A DNA stretch of 64,000 bases, taken from assembly GCF_013033965.1 (NCBI RefSeq), contig NZ_WQFE01000003.1, forward strand, positions 62,001 through 126,000, read 5' to 3'. The notes under the pieces are model-generated. The model was not told the DNA's origin. It did not search any database and saw only the letters and a list, made by a program, of their open reading frames with translations. The position numbers and the translations under genes were made by a program. Positions 26,600 to 36,317 of the stretch are shown here, one piece after another. Each line of letters begins with the position of its first letter. Within the stretch, counting starts at the first letter, position 1. This DNA is from Ruegeria atlantica (GTDB lineage: Bacteria; Pseudomonadota; Alphaproteobacteria; Rhodobacterales; Rhodobacteraceae).

Positions 26600-26668
26600 G
26601 ATTCTCCTCACTATGTTTGTGCGCCGGGAATGGACTTCCTCGGGCGCTGCGCTACACTGAACGTTGTT

Positions 26669-27238
26669 ATGAGCATTGCAAGCACCAATCTCAAAGGTAT
26701 CGTCGCGGCAACAGCGATTCTAGTCACGTTTTCCATCCCTTCTTTCGCTCAAACGGCGGATTCCCGGGATGAGGAACAGTTATTGCTGCAACTGTCGCAG
26801 GCAACCCCCGAACAGGCGGCCAACATAGATCGTCAGCTTAAGGCACTGTGGGCACAGTCGGGGTCGGCCTCGGCGGATCTATTGCTGGAACGCGGGCGAG
26901 AGGCACTGGAAGACGGCGACTCGCTGGCCGCGATTGAGCACCTTACCGCGCTTACGGATCACGCGCCGCAATTCGCCGAAGCCTGGCACGTGCGGGCATC
27001 GGCGTTCTTTGGGATCGAACGTTTCGGTATGGCTGCTGCCGATCTGGAATATGCCCTGACCCTGAACCCGAATAATTACGAGGCCATCTACGGATTGGGA
27101 CTGATTTTTGAGATCGTCGATCGACCCGACAAAGCTCTGGACGCATATGAGCGTGCTTTGGCTATACATCCCCACCACGAGGAAGTAACCAATGCCGTGA
27201 ATCGACTGAAGCCCCGGGTCGAGGGCTCAGCCCTCTAA
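26669..27238 (+). CDS. Exported TPR-repeat protein
   Basis: A 189-residue protein with a signal peptide (about 1-28, IVAATAILVTFSIPSFAQ) and three TPR units at about 70-175 (ADLLLERGREALEDGDSLAAIEHL, AEAWHVRASAFFGIERFGMAA, YEAIYGLGLIFEIVDRPDKAL). It is probably periplasmic and acts as a protein-binding scaffold; partners are unknown. An open frame extends far upstream but is antisense to the SCP2 and hydrolase genes, so I start at the ATG that begins the signal peptide. The helicase gene begins 22 bp after the stop. Confidence 0.85.
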   Translation: MSIASTNLKGIVAATAILVTFSIPSFAQTADSRDEEQLLLQLSQATPEQAANIDRQLKALWAQSGSASADLLLERGREALEDGDSLAAIEHLTALTDHAPQFAEAWHVRASAFFGIERFGMAAADLEYALTLNPNNYEAIYGLGLIFEIVDRPDKALDAYERALAIHPHHEEVTNAVNRLKPRVEGSAL

Positions 27239-27260
27239 CAAGCCGGGGCAGGGGGCAAAG

Positions 27261-30074
27261 GTGAGCGGGTCATCCCGAATCGTGGCCGTACTCGGCCCGA
27301 CAAACACAGGAAAAACCCATTACGCGATTGAGCGGATGCTGGGCCACCGAACCGGTGTGATCGGCCTACCGCTGCGTCTGCTTGCGCGTGAGGTCTATGA
27401 CAAGATCGTCGCGATACGTGGACCGTCGGTGGTTGCTCTGGTCACGGGCGAAGAGCGGATCGTTCCGCCACGCGCGCAGTATTGGGTCTGTACAGTCGAG
27501 GCGATGCCCGAAGGCATGGGTGCGGATTTCGTGGCGATCGACGAAATACAGCTGTGCGCGGATCCTGAGCGTGGTCACGTGTTTACCGACCGGCTGCTGC
27601 GCTCGCGTGGAACGAATGAGACGTTGTTCCTAGGTTCTGACACCATGCGCGGGCCTATCGCGGCTCTGGTGCCCGAAGCACAGTTCATCCGACGCGAGCG
27701 GATGTCTCAGTTGGTCTATTCCGGGTCCAAGAAGATCAGCCGCATGCCCGCGCGCAGTGCCATCGTCGGGTTCTCTGTCGATAGTGTATATGCCATTGCC
27801 GAGCTGCTGCGCCGTCAAAAGGGCGGGGCAGCCGTGGTCATGGGTGCACTCAGCCCGCGAACACGGAACGCGCAGGTGGACCTGTATCAGAACGGTGAGG
27901 TTGATTACCTCGTTGCGACTGACGCTATCGGTATGGGTTTGAACCTTGATGTAAACCACGTCGCGTTTTCGTCGCTGACCAAATTCGATGGTCGAAGGAT
28001 GCGTCCGCTTGCGCCAAACGAGCTGGCGCAGATCGCGGGCCGGGCAGGGCGCGGGATGTCGGATGGCACCTTCGGAGTGACTGGCGAAGCCCCACCGCTG
28101 GACGACGGGGTTGCGCAGGCGATCATGGACAGCCGGTTCACGCCGATGAAAAAGCTGAATTGGCGAAATGCCGCTTTGCGGTTTGGCTCGGTTGAGGCCC
28201 TTATCGACTCGCTTGAGGTCAGTCCCGACAGCGAACATCTGATCAAGGCGCGACCCGCAGACGACCTGAACGCACTGAAATCGCTGTCTCAGGACGCAGT
28301 GGTTATCGCCCGCGCCAGTGATGGCCCGTCCGTTCAATTGTTGTGGGATGTGTGCCGAATCCCCGATTTTCGCGGTATCAGCCACGGCGAGCACGCCAGT
28401 TTGCTTGAGGTGATCTATGGACATCTGCACGAACGCGGATCGATCCCTGACGAATTCATGGCGCGGCAAATCCGCCGTATCGACAAAACGGATGGGGATA
28501 TTGATGCGCTCTCCAAAAGGTTGGCATATATTCGCACCTGGACATATGTTGCGCAACGAAACGGATGGGTGCGTGACGAATCACATTGGCGTGCGGAAAC
28601 GCGCATTGTAGAAGACAGACTGTCGGACGCTCTGCATGATCGTTTGACACAGAGATTTGTGGACCGGCGCACGTCAGTGTTGCTGCGCCGGCTCAAGCAG
28701 AAGGAGGCCCTTTTGGCCGAAGTAAATGACAAGGGTGAAGTGACCGTCGAAGGAGAATTCGTCGGTCGTCTGGAAGGGTTCCGGTTCATTCCGGACAAAG
28801 CTGCGCAAGGAACCGAAGCGAAAGCTCTGAAATCGGCTTCCTTGCAGGCACTCGCGCCGCAATTCCATCTGCGTGCCGATCGCTTCTACAATGCGCCCGA
28901 TACCGAAATTGATTTTACCGATCAGGGTGGCCTGATGTGGGGCGAATATGCCGTTGGCAAACTGGTTGCCGGGGCCGAGCCTCTCAAGCCCGTGGTCGAG
29001 GTTTTTGTCGATGAGGCCGCAGGCCCGGACGTCGAACAGAAAGTGCAGCGCCGTCTGCAGCATTTCATCGACCGCAAGGTGGCTGCATTGTTCGAGCCGC
29101 TGCTGAACCTGTCGCGCGATGAAGAGCTGTCCGGCTTGGCCAAGGGGTTTGCCTTCCGCATGGTCGAAGCGCTGGGAGTATTGCCCCGCGCCGGCGTTGC
29201 GCAAGAGGTCAAGGATCTGGACCAAGACGCCCGCGGCGCACTGCGCAAGCATGGCATCCGGTTCGGTCAGTTCACTATCTTCATGCCGCTTCTGCTGAAA
29301 CCCGCACCGACGCGTCTGCGTCTGGTTCTGTGGGCGTTGGCCGGCGGATTGCAGGAGTTCCCTGACGCGCCGCCTCCGGGGTTGGTTACGGTTCCAGTCG
29401 CGAAAGGCGCGCCCGAGGGCTACGACACGATGTGCGGCTACCGTGACGCGGGCGAACGCTCGATCCGGATTGACATGCTGGAGCGTCTGGCAGACATGCT
29501 GCGCGCCGAAGACAGCCGGGGTGGCTTTGAGGCCAAGCCTGACATGCTGTCGATCACCGGTATGACGCTGGAACAGTTTGCGGATCTGATGCAGGGGCTG
29601 GGCTATAAGGCCGAGCGCGGTGAGCGTGAAAAGGTCAAAGCCGCGTCGGTTGAAGTTGAAAAACCTGCGACTGAAGCGACAAAACAGCCTGTCGTAGAAG
29701 AAGCTCCGGCGCCTGAGGCTGTGGCTGCCGAAGTCGAAACAACCGCCGAGGCGCCTGCCGAGGCCACCGAAAGCACCGAGGCGGCAGCTGAGGCTCCCAC
29801 TTCTGATGAGACCGAGGTTGAGGTGTTTTATACCTTCACCTGGGGTCGTCAGCGCCCGGCAAACCGTGCTCCGCGCCGTGAACAGCGGCAGGGGCAGGGC
29901 AAAGGCAAGCCGCGCGGCAAACCTCAGGACGGCCGCGGCAAGCCGCAGGGCAAGAAGGGTGGCAAACCGCAAGGTGGTAAGACCTTCTCATCCCGTTCGC
30001 CCCGGAAGGAAAAGGCAATCGATCCGGATAACCCGTTTGCAGCAGCGCTAATGGGTTTGAAAGACGGTAACTGA
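27261..30074 (+). CDS. SUV3-like RNA/DNA helicase with low-complexity tail
   Basis: A 937-residue superfamily 2 helicase starting at GTG. Walker A is GPTNTGKT (12-19), the DExH box is DEIQ (94-97) and motif VI is QIAGRAGRGMSDG (about 255-267). This short helicase core with RKGG/TDAIGMGLNLDVNHVAFSS resembles mitochondrial SUV3, which feeds RNA to a degradosome. A long helical domain (about 300-790) follows, then an Ala/Glu-rich linker (about 800-860) and a basic Gly/Lys/Gln/Arg tail (about 870-925) that may bind nucleic acid. The S4 protein gene follows after 6 bp, which supports an RNA-related role. Confidence 0.9.
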   Translation: MSGSSRIVAVLGPTNTGKTHYAIERMLGHRTGVIGLPLRLLAREVYDKIVAIRGPSVVALVTGEERIVPPRAQYWVCTVEAMPEGMGADFVAIDEIQLCADPERGHVFTDRLLRSRGTNETLFLGSDTMRGPIAALVPEAQFIRRERMSQLVYSGSKKISRMPARSAIVGFSVDSVYAIAELLRRQKGGAAVVMGALSPRTRNAQVDLYQNGEVDYLVATDAIGMGLNLDVNHVAFSSLTKFDGRRMRPLAPNELAQIAGRAGRGMSDGTFGVTGEAPPLDDGVAQAIMDSRFTPMKKLNWRNAALRFGSVEALIDSLEVSPDSEHLIKARPADDLNALKSLSQDAVVIARASDGPSVQLLWDVCRIPDFRGISHGEHASLLEVIYGHLHERGSIPDEFMARQIRRIDKTDGDIDALSKRLAYIRTWTYVAQRNGWVRDESHWRAETRIVEDRLSDALHDRLTQRFVDRRTSVLLRRLKQKEALLAEVNDKGEVTVEGEFVGRLEGFRFIPDKAAQGTEAKALKSASLQALAPQFHLRADRFYNAPDTEIDFTDQGGLMWGEYAVGKLVAGAEPLKPVVEVFVDEAAGPDVEQKVQRRLQHFIDRKVAALFEPLLNLSRDEELSGLAKGFAFRMVEALGVLPRAGVAQEVKDLDQDARGALRKHGIRFGQFTIFMPLLLKPAPTRLRLVLWALAGGLQEFPDAPPPGLVTVPVAKGAPEGYDTMCGYRDAGERSIRIDMLERLADMLRAEDSRGGFEAKPDMLSITGMTLEQFADLMQGLGYKAERGEREKVKAASVEVEKPATEATKQPVVEEAPAPEAVAAEVETTAEAPAEATESTEAAAEAPTSDETEVEVFYTFTWGRQRPANRAPRREQRQGQGKGKPRGKPQDGRGKPQGKKGGKPQGGKTFSSRSPRKEKAIDPDNPFAAALMGLKDGN

Positions 30075-30080
30075 TCAGCC

Positions 30081-30446
30081 ATGGCCGAGGCCAAGCTGCG
30101 GATTGACAAATGGTTGTGGCAGGCGCGGTTCTTCAAGACCCGCAGCCTGGCCGCCAAACAGGTCAGCGGCGGCCATGTCCGGCTGAACGGAAACCGGGTT
30201 CTGAAACCGGCGCAATCCGTCGGACCCGGTGACGTTCTGACCTTCCCCCAAGGCCGTATCGTGCGCGTCGTGCGGATCGAGGCGCTGGGGGAACGGCGCG
30301 GCCCGGCACCCGAGGCGCAAACGTTGTACTTCGATATGACGGAAAAGAAGGACGTGCCTCCTAAGAATCCGGGATTTGAGGGAAAGGGTCGTCCTACAAA
30401 GAAAGATAGGCGCGCGCTTGATCTTTCTCGCCCCCGGGATGGTTGA
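30081..30446 (+). CDS. S4 domain RNA-binding protein (Hsp15-like)
   Basis: A 121-residue protein with an N-terminal S4 domain (LRIDKWLWQARFFKTRSLAAKQV...GHVRLNGNRVLKPAQSVGPGD, about 4-50) and a basic C-terminal tail. It resembles Hsp15, which binds stalled 50S subunits carrying nascent chains. It starts 6 bp after the SUV3-like helicase, so the two are likely co-expressed in RNA or ribosome quality control. Confidence 0.9.
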   Translation: MAEAKLRIDKWLWQARFFKTRSLAAKQVSGGHVRLNGNRVLKPAQSVGPGDVLTFPQGRIVRVVRIEALGERRGPAPEAQTLYFDMTEKKDVPPKNPGFEGKGRPTKKDRRALDLSRPRDG

Positions 30447-30512
30447 TCCTATCTTGAAGAGAAGGCCAGACTGAATTAGCTAGACGCCCAAACCGAGAAT
30501 GGGAATCCCACA

Positions 30513-30851
30513 ATGACCTATGTCGTCACCGAAAACTGCATTGGCTGCAAATACACCGACTGCGTCGAAGTTTGTCCGGTGGATTGTTTTTACGAAGGTG
30601 AGAACACACTGGTCATTCATCCCGATGAGTGCATCGATTGCGGCGTGTGCGAACCCGAGTGCCCTGCGGATGCCATTCGTCCCGACACTGAGCCTGGCAT
30701 GGAACAGTGGGTTGAGTTCAACCGGAAATACTCTGAACAGTGGCCGGTTATCGTGACCAAGAAAGACCCCTTGCCCGAAGCCGAAGAGCGCGACGGCGAA
30801 GAGGGCAAGATGGAGAAGTATTTCTCCGAAGCACCCGGCGAGGGCGGCTAA
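30513..30851 (+). CDS. fdxA: Seven-iron ferredoxin ([3Fe-4S][4Fe-4S])
   Basis: A 112-residue soluble electron carrier. Cysteines at 9, 12, 17, 21 and 25 and at 40, 43, 46 and 50 follow the FdxA pattern of Azotobacter ferredoxin I. One cluster is 3Fe-4S and the other 4Fe-4S. The C-terminal extension ([18 protein letters not shown]-like region near 68-88) is also typical of this type. The redox partner is unknown. It starts 66 bp after the S4 gene stop and may share its transcript; a longer 285-bp gap follows. Confidence 0.95.
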   Translation: MTYVVTENCIGCKYTDCVEVCPVDCFYEGENTLVIHPDECIDCGVCEPECPADAIRPDTEPGMEQWVEFNRKYSEQWPVIVTKKDPLPEAEERDGEEGKMEKYFSEAPGEGG

Positions 30852-30966
30852 GCGATTCGGTAACTAAACCGTGTGGTTTGAATAGCGTTCTTCTGTTGTA
30901 TCACTCTGAAAAGTTTAGGGTTTCTTCGCTTTAGAGGAGGCCGGACTTTCGGGCGTCGCAATTTTG

Positions 30967-30975
30967 TGATATAAT
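30967..30975 (+). promoter_or_regulatory. Extended -10 element upstream of carD
   Basis: TGATATAAT is a perfect extended -10 (TG-N-TATAAT) about 160 bp before the carD start. No good -35 is visible 17 bp upstream, which fits an extended -10 promoter and a long leader. Confidence 0.45.
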
Positions 30976-31136
30976 CGGAAACTGAATAATGAATGAGATG
31001 GGGATAACTCCGTAAGTATGCACGCTTTGGAGTTCTGATTTTTTGACAAAATTGACGCCTGACCGGGCCTGATGTTGGCACGGTTTGGGGTGTTTTGTTG
31101 TCTGTGCCTCTCTCACGTAACCAAGGATGAACCTGT

Positions 31137-31652
31137 ATGTCTAAGTCGAAAAAGCTTGAGTTCCGCCCGAACGATTATGTTGTCTACCCCGCCCATGGTG
31201 TGGGCCAGATCATCTCGATCGAAGAGCAGGAAGTCGCGGGGTATTCGCTCGAGCTGTTCGTCATTTCCTTTGAAAAAGACAAGATGACTCTTCGGGTACC
31301 GACCAACAAGGTCACCGAATCCGGTTTGCGCTCGCTCAGCTCGCCTGATGTCATCAGCCAAGCGATGAAGACGCTGAAGGGCAAAGCCAAGGTCAAACGC
31401 GCCATGTGGTCGCGCCGGGCGCAGGAATACGAGCAAAAGATCAACTCGGGTGATCTGATCTCGATCGCCGAAGTTGTTCGCGACCTGCACCGCACCGATG
31501 ACCAGCGTGAACAAAGCTATTCCGAGCGTCAGCTGTATGAAGCTGCTCTGGAACGCCTGACCCGCGAAGTTGCTGCTGTTTCCGGTGCGGGCGAGGTCTC
31601 GGCTGCCAAGCAGGTTGATGAGGTCCTGACCTCGCGCGCTGCCGCCGCTTGA
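31137..31652 (+). CDS. carD: CarD/CdnL-family transcription factor
   Basis: A 171-residue protein that binds RNA polymerase beta and stabilises open complexes, often at rRNA promoters. The N-terminal Tudor-like RNA polymerase interaction domain is at about 8-65 (FRPNDYVVYPAHGVGQIISIEEQEV, FVISFEKDKMTLRVPTNKV). The helical DNA-binding C-terminal domain follows (about 70-155, KVKRAMWSRRAQEYEQKINSGDL). Many alphaproteobacteria carry one such gene near fdxA, as here. A strong terminator follows. Confidence 0.95.
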   Translation: MSKSKKLEFRPNDYVVYPAHGVGQIISIEEQEVAGYSLELFVISFEKDKMTLRVPTNKVTESGLRSLSSPDVISQAMKTLKGKAKVKRAMWSRRAQEYEQKINSGDLISIAEVVRDLHRTDDQREQSYSERQLYEAALERLTREVAAVSGAGEVSAAKQVDEVLTSRAAAA

Positions 31653-31673
31653 TAGCAAGAGTTCCTGAATTCC

Positions 31674-31705
31674 AAGCCGCTCCTGAAAGGGGCGGCTTTT
31701 TCGTT
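31674..31705 (+). terminator. Rho-independent terminator after carD
   Basis: AAGCCGCTCC (31674-31683), loop TGAAA, GGGGCGGCTT (31689-31698) with one G-U pair, then TTTCGTTTT. Confidence 0.88.
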
Positions 31706-31764
31706 TTGGCGTCTTGGTGAAAACTCCGTTTGCGGCTAATTTCTCAACAGGAAGAGGCACGTAG

Positions 31765-32535
31765 ATGGCAGACGTAAAGCAGGCTGTTAAATTTCTCTAT
31801 ATCGGGCACGACCCCATTTCCGTCTGGTTTCGCTATGGTCTGATCCTGTTTGATGCGGTCACCATCGTGTTTTTTGTCGCCACGGCAAATGGCGAACACG
31901 GTCCTCGGTTTATTGTTGCCAGCCTGATTATCGGGTTTTTTATCATTCTGGATTTTTCGGCTCGGATGTGGATCTCGAAGGATCGATGGAAGCTGCTGCG
32001 CCAAGTCTACACGCTGGCCGATATTGTTGTGATCGTCTCGCTGTTTCTTGATCTGTTCCTGCCTTGGAATCTGGCGTTTCTGCGCATCTTGCGGGGGTTG
32101 CGTCTTATCCATTCCTATCACCTGCTGAGGGATCTGCGACGGGACAGCGATTTCTTTCGCACGCACGAGGACGCAGTGATAGCGGCGATCAACCTGTTGG
32201 TGTTCGTGTTCGCCACGTCCACTGCAGTTCTGGTGTTCTTCATCCCGGAAAACAGCCCGCACGCCTATGTCGACGCGCTTTACTTTACGATGGCGACGCT
32301 GACCACGACCGGGTTCGGAGACATCACTCTGGCAACCCCGGGGGGTAAGCTGTTTTCGGTCTTCATTATGATCGTCGGCGTGGCTTTGTTTGTCCGGTTG
32401 GCTCAGGCGATTTTCATGCCTCAGAAAGTGCGTCACAAATGTTCGAACTGCGGCCTGTACCGGCATGATCCCGATGCAATCCATTGCAAGCATTGTGGTG
32501 AAACGCTGAGGATCGAAACTGGCGGAACCACTTAG
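31765..32535 (+). CDS. Voltage-gated-type potassium channel with C-terminal zinc ribbon
   Basis: A 256-residue six-helix ion channel. S1-S4 span about 20-125; the S4 segment FLRILRGLRLIHSYHLLRDLRR carries the positive charges of a voltage sensor. The pore holds the selectivity filter TTTGFGD (180-186), close to the K+ filter TVGYG but with Phe for Tyr. After S6 there is a short cytoplasmic zinc ribbon with CSNC (226-229) and CKHC (241-244). The ribbon is an unusual addition and may sense metal or redox state. The gene converges with cobS; the two coding regions overlap by 4 bp. Confidence 0.85.
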   Translation: MADVKQAVKFLYIGHDPISVWFRYGLILFDAVTIVFFVATANGEHGPRFIVASLIIGFFIILDFSARMWISKDRWKLLRQVYTLADIVVIVSLFLDLFLPWNLAFLRILRGLRLIHSYHLLRDLRRDSDFFRTHEDAVIAAINLLVFVFATSTAVLVFFIPENSPHAYVDALYFTMATLTTTGFGDITLATPGGKLFSVFIMIVGVALFVRLAQAIFMPQKVRHKCSNCGLYRHDPDAIHCKHCGETLRIETGGTT

Positions 32536-33296
32536 ATCGCTGCGACCAGCGCTGTTAGGAATGCAAGCTCTGCCAGTTGCTGTGTCGCGCCAAGAACGTC
32601 ACCGGTCTGGCCTTTGATCTTTGCTTTGGCCGTCAGGGCCAGGGCAAAGGAGATCAGCGCGGCGAAGAGAGTGGGGATCACTGTGCCAGGTCCTATCAAC
32701 AGCCAGGACAAAACCACTGCTACGCCAAAACCCATGGCTGCCGTCTTGGCTTTTGGGTCGCCGACTGAGTGGCTCAGGCCGCTATTTCTGGCGTTTGGTA
32801 ATGCCGACATAAGAACAGGCATGAACGCACGCGAAACGATGCAGGCGGCGAGAATACCCGTGAACCCGTTGACCGTCAGCAGCGTTGCGATCAGTGCGAC
32901 GCGCAACAGCTGCGTGAAGATCAGCGTAAGAACGCCGTACGCGCCGATATGGCTGTCCTTCATGATTTCCAGCCGGCGCTCGGTCGTGTACCCGCCCCAA
33001 AACCCGTCCGCCGTGTCCGCCAGCCCGTCTTCGTGCATTGCGCCGGTCGCGATGACCAAGACCGCAACAAGGATCGCCGCGCTGGCGAAAGCAGGCAGGT
33101 TGCTAGCGACGGCAAGCCAGCCGAAAGCGCAGGCCAACAGCCCGACAACCACCCCAACCAGCGGAAATGCCCAGGCCGCATCTGCCTGCCGCGAAAACAC
33201 TTTTTCCGGCAGGCGCGGTATCGGCAGGCGTGTCAACAACACCAGAGACAGCGGAAAATCCCACGCAGAAATGAGTTTGGTGTCGTTTTTGTTCAC
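32532..33296 (-). CDS. cobS: Adenosylcobinamide-GDP ribazoletransferase (cobalamin synthase)
   Basis: The 254-residue membrane enzyme joins adenosylcobinamide-GDP and alpha-ribazole, the last assembly step of cobalamin. Motifs seen are TRLPIP, the metal-binding [18 protein letters not shown] (about 83-100) and the IGAYGVL stretch, with several transmembrane helices. I use the GTG at 33,296, where conservation begins; the frame runs open further upstream, antisense to cobT, but that part is not conserved. It is divergent from cobT (79-bp gap), giving a compact B12-tail assembly pair. Confidence 0.92.
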   Translation of the reverse strand: MNKNDTKLISAWDFPLSLVLLTRLPIPRLPEKVFSRQADAAWAFPLVGVVVGLLACAFGWLAVASNLPAFASAAILVAVLVIATGAMHEDGLADTADGFWGGYTTERRLEIMKDSHIGAYGVLTLIFTQLLRVALIATLLTVNGFTGILAACIVSRAFMPVLMSALPNARNSGLSHSVGDPKAKTAAMGFGVAVVLSWLLIGPGTVIPTLFAALISFALALTAKAKIKGQTGDVLGATQQLAELAFLTALVAAI

Positions 33297-33375
33297 TCCC
33301 GCGCCTTTCGGGGTCTTGTTGGATCGGACGCTTCGGTTAAACACACAGGACCACTCTGATGCAACGAGGCTTTCG

Positions 33376-34389
33376 ATGCTGCCCGAACTAAAAGACCTGA
33401 AGACTCTCCGTGACGCGCTAAGAAACGCTCCGGGACCGGAAGACTTGGCCCTGCAAGGTGCCGCCGAGCGAAACGGACAACTGACCAAACCTCCCGGCGC
33501 TTTGGGCCGGCTTGAGGATCTGGCGATTTGGTATGCAGGCTGGCGTGGGGATGCCCGGCCGCAGATCTCAGCCCCTCAGGTCATCGTATTCGCGGGCAAT
33601 CATGGCGTCACTGCGCAAGGCGTGTCCGCCTTTCCGCCAGAGGTGACCGTTCAGATGGTCATGAATTTTGAACATGGCGGCGCGGCGATCAATCAATTGG
33701 CCAAAGCGGCTGGCGCGTCCATGAACGTGCACGCGTTGGAGTTGGACAGGCCCACGGCGGATTTCACCACCGGTCCGGCGATGTCGGAAGACGAACTGCT
33801 TGACGCCTTGCGTGTGGGTTGGACCGCCGTTGATCCCAGCGCCGATTTGCTGGTCGTGGGAGAGATGGGCATCGGCAATACGACCCCGGCAGCGGCCATA
33901 GCCTGCGCTTTATTCGGGGGTGAGGCGGCTGATTGGACCGGGCGTGGCACAGGTGTTGACGATGCAGGTCTGGCCAACAAAACCCGTGTTGTGGCCGAAG
34001 GCGTCGCCTTGCATGCCGGTTCCGGTGACGGGCTGGAAATCTTGGGCCGTTTGGGTGGACGAGAAATCGCTGCTATGGCCGGGGGCATCGCCGCAGCGCG
34101 GGTGTTGCGTATTCCGGTCATTTTGGATGGCTTTATCTGTTCGGCGGCCGCGGCCTGTTTGGCAAACGCATCCGAAGGGGCCCTGGATCACACGGTCGCT
34201 GGCCACCAGAGCGCCGAAGGTGCACACGGCGCCGTATTGGCCAAGCTGGGCAAAGAGCCATTGTTGAGCCTTGGATTGCGCCTCGGCGAAGGCTCGGGCG
34301 GGGCGTTGGCGATCAATATCGTCAAAAGCGCTGTCGCGTGCCATTCCGGGATGGCGACATTTGCCGAAGCGGGTGTTTCGGACGGTTGA
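33376..34389 (+). CDS. cobT: Nicotinate-nucleotide-dimethylbenzimidazole phosphoribosyltransferase
   Basis: CobT transfers phosphoribose from nicotinate mononucleotide to dimethylbenzimidazole, making alpha-ribazole phosphate, the lower ligand of cobalamin. The 337-residue protein has [51 protein letters not shown] and the catalytic Glu region [13 protein letters not shown]. The ATG at 33,376 is chosen from conservation; upstream in-frame sequence lies opposite cobS. It faces cobS across a 79-bp gap and converges with the antiporter gene. Confidence 0.95.
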   Translation: MLPELKDLKTLRDALRNAPGPEDLALQGAAERNGQLTKPPGALGRLEDLAIWYAGWRGDARPQISAPQVIVFAGNHGVTAQGVSAFPPEVTVQMVMNFEHGGAAINQLAKAAGASMNVHALELDRPTADFTTGPAMSEDELLDALRVGWTAVDPSADLLVVGEMGIGNTTPAAAIACALFGGEAADWTGRGTGVDDAGLANKTRVVAEGVALHAGSGDGLEILGRLGGREIAAMAGGIAAARVLRIPVILDGFICSAAAACLANASEGALDHTVAGHQSAEGAHGAVLAKLGKEPLLSLGLRLGEGSGGALAINIVKSAVACHSGMATFAEAGVSDG

Positions 34390-34396
34390 TCAAACC

Positions 34397-34423
34397 GCCT
34401 GATCCGGCAAGACCGGGTCAGGC
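34397..34423. terminator. Bidirectional terminator hairpin between cobT and the antiporter gene
   Basis: GCCTGATCCGG (34397-34407), loop CAAGA, CCGGGTCAGGC (34413-34423) with one G-U pair. It covers the stop of the CPA2 gene and lies 8 bp after cobT. Confidence 0.75.
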
Positions 34424-36298
34424 TGATTTCTTTGCGTGTTTCTCGGCCAGTTCCAACAGCTCGGTTTCCAGGTCTTTCTCAAGCTGTCGGGCCCTTTCAA
34501 TGTACTTCTTGTTGTCGGCTGTTGGCATTCCGGGGATCCACAGTTCTGCCAGATCACGTACAGAGGCGCGGTCATGGTGATAGAATGTCTGCTCGGCCTG
34601 CGCCGCTTCGTATTCGCTCAGACCTACGTTTTCTAAAACATAGCGGCCCGCTCGCAGCGATCCGTCGAACATCTCGCGGACAATGTCATCCGCCCCGGCC
34701 TGGTACAATTGGTAGACATGGGTGCGATCACGTGCGCGGGCCACGATATGCAAGTCCGGGCGTTGACGACGGGCAAAGCCTACCAGGCGGGTGACCTGCT
34801 TGGGGTCGTCCATTGCAGCCACTAGCACAGAAGCTTTTTCAAGCCCGGCGGCACGCAGCAATTCTGGCCGCGTGGGGTCACCCAAAAACCCTTTGACGCC
34901 GAACCGGCGCATCAACTGGATTGTCTCGATGTCATGGTCCAGAACGACGGTTTTGAAGCCGCTGGCGCGAACAAGCCGGTTAACGATCTGACCAAAACGA
35001 CCAATCCCAGCGATGATGACAGGGCCTTTCTCGTCGATCTCATCGGGTTCGACCTCGGCAGCACCATCGCCCATACGGCGCGACAGCAGATCGTAGATGA
35101 TGAACAGCAGCGGCGTAATTAGCATCGTTAGGGCGATGATCATCAGCAGTTTTTGAGACAAATCCGGTGGGATGACGTTTTGCTGCGTCGAAAATGCCAG
35201 CAGGACAAAGCCGAATTCACCCGCTTGCGCCAGACCCAATGTGAACAACCAGTGGTCCCGACCACGCAGCCGGAACGCGCGGCCGACCAGAAACAGGATG
35301 ATACCCTTCGCCAGAATGACCAGCAAAGCCAAACCAATCAGATCAAGCGGATCGTTGAAGAAGTAACCGACATCAATCCCAGCACCGACCGTGATGAAGA
35401 ACAGGCCCAGGAAGAGGCCCTTGAAGGGCTCAAGGTCGCTTTCCATTTCATGCCGGAATTCCGAGCTGGCCAGAACAACACCCGCCAGAAACGCGCCCAA
35501 AGCAGGAGAGAGCCCGACAAGGGTCATGAGGAAGGAAATGCCCACAACGATCATCAGCGCCAGTGCTGTATACATCTCGCGCAGACGCGTTGCGTGGATG
35601 AACCTGAACAGCGGGCGGGTCAGGTAGATGCCGGCCAGAATGACAAAGGCAACAGCGCCGATGGTGACCAGCGTAACAGCCCAGCCTGGCAAACCTTCGA
35701 CCAGTGACAAGCTGTGATGGCCCGCGTCATGGAGTGCGTCCGCGCCGCGATCGATTGATCCGTCGCTTTCGATATGAGGCATGGCAGGCAGCGCCAATAG
35801 CGGCAGCATCGCCAGAATAGGGATGACTGCGATGTCCTGTGTCAACAGGACCGAAAACGTCGCCCGCCCTCCATTTGTCTGCATCAACCCTTTTTCCGAC
35901 AACGTCTGCAACACAATCGCTGTCGATGACAGAGATAAGGTTAACCCTACGGCTAGGGCGACCGACCATGGGTGGTTTGCATAAATGGCCACGGCGGCGA
36001 TGACGGCGGTGGACAGCAACACCTGCAGACCGCCCAGCCCAAGAAGTCGGTCTCGCATGTCCCAAAGGGCGCGCGGCTCAAGCTCTAGTCCGATCAGGAA
36101 CAGCATCATGACCACGCCGAATTCGGCCACGTGCTGCAGGCTTTCGGTCTCGGCCCCCACAAGACCGAAGACAGGGCCGATAACGATGCCAGCGGCCAGA
36201 TAACCCAGAACAGAACCTAACCCCAGACGTGCCGATAGGGGCACAGCGATCACGGCGGCAGCCAGATAGATCGAAGCCTGGTAAAGGAAATCGTCCAT
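34418..36298 (-). CDS. CPA2 monovalent cation:proton antiporter (KefB/KefC-like)
   Basis: A 626-residue protein. The first 390 residues or so are a CPA2 exchanger with about 12 helices (GSVLGYLAAGIVIGPVFGLV, FLIGLELEPRALWDMR, and LGAFLAGVVLASSEFRHEME of the core). A TrkA-N regulatory domain begins near 415 (VIIAGIGRFGQIVNRLVRASGFKTVVLDHD), a Rossmann NAD-type fold. The tail is coiled and charged. KefB/KefC relatives export K+ in exchange for protons under glutathione control, but no ancillary kefF/kefG subunit is seen nearby. Confidence 0.93.
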   Translation of the reverse strand: MDDFLYQASIYLAAAVIAVPLSARLGLGSVLGYLAAGIVIGPVFGLVGAETESLQHVAEFGVVMMLFLIGLELEPRALWDMRDRLLGLGGLQVLLSTAVIAAVAIYANHPWSVALAVGLTLSLSSTAIVLQTLSEKGLMQTNGGRATFSVLLTQDIAVIPILAMLPLLALPAMPHIESDGSIDRGADALHDAGHHSLSLVEGLPGWAVTLVTIGAVAFVILAGIYLTRPLFRFIHATRLREMYTALALMIVVGISFLMTLVGLSPALGAFLAGVVLASSEFRHEMESDLEPFKGLFLGLFFITVGAGIDVGYFFNDPLDLIGLALLVILAKGIILFLVGRAFRLRGRDHWLFTLGLAQAGEFGFVLLAFSTQQNVIPPDLSQKLLMIIALTMLITPLLFIIYDLLSRRMGDGAAEVEPDEIDEKGPVIIAGIGRFGQIVNRLVRASGFKTVVLDHDIETIQLMRRFGVKGFLGDPTRPELLRAAGLEKASVLVAAMDDPKQVTRLVGFARRQRPDLHIVARARDRTHVYQLYQAGADDIVREMFDGSLRAGRYVLENVGLSEYEAAQAEQTFYHHDRASVRDLAELWIPGMPTADNKKYIERARQLEKDLETELLELAEKHAKKSA

Positions 36299-36317
36299 GT
36301 TTGTCCTCTCGGTCCGG

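Noticed and set aside
25383-26660. A 425-codon open frame antisense to the hydrolase and SCP2 genes
   Set aside because: Shadow of two recognisable genes on the other strand.
28674-29972. A 432-codon open frame antisense to the helicase
   Set aside because: Shadow of the helicase coding strand.
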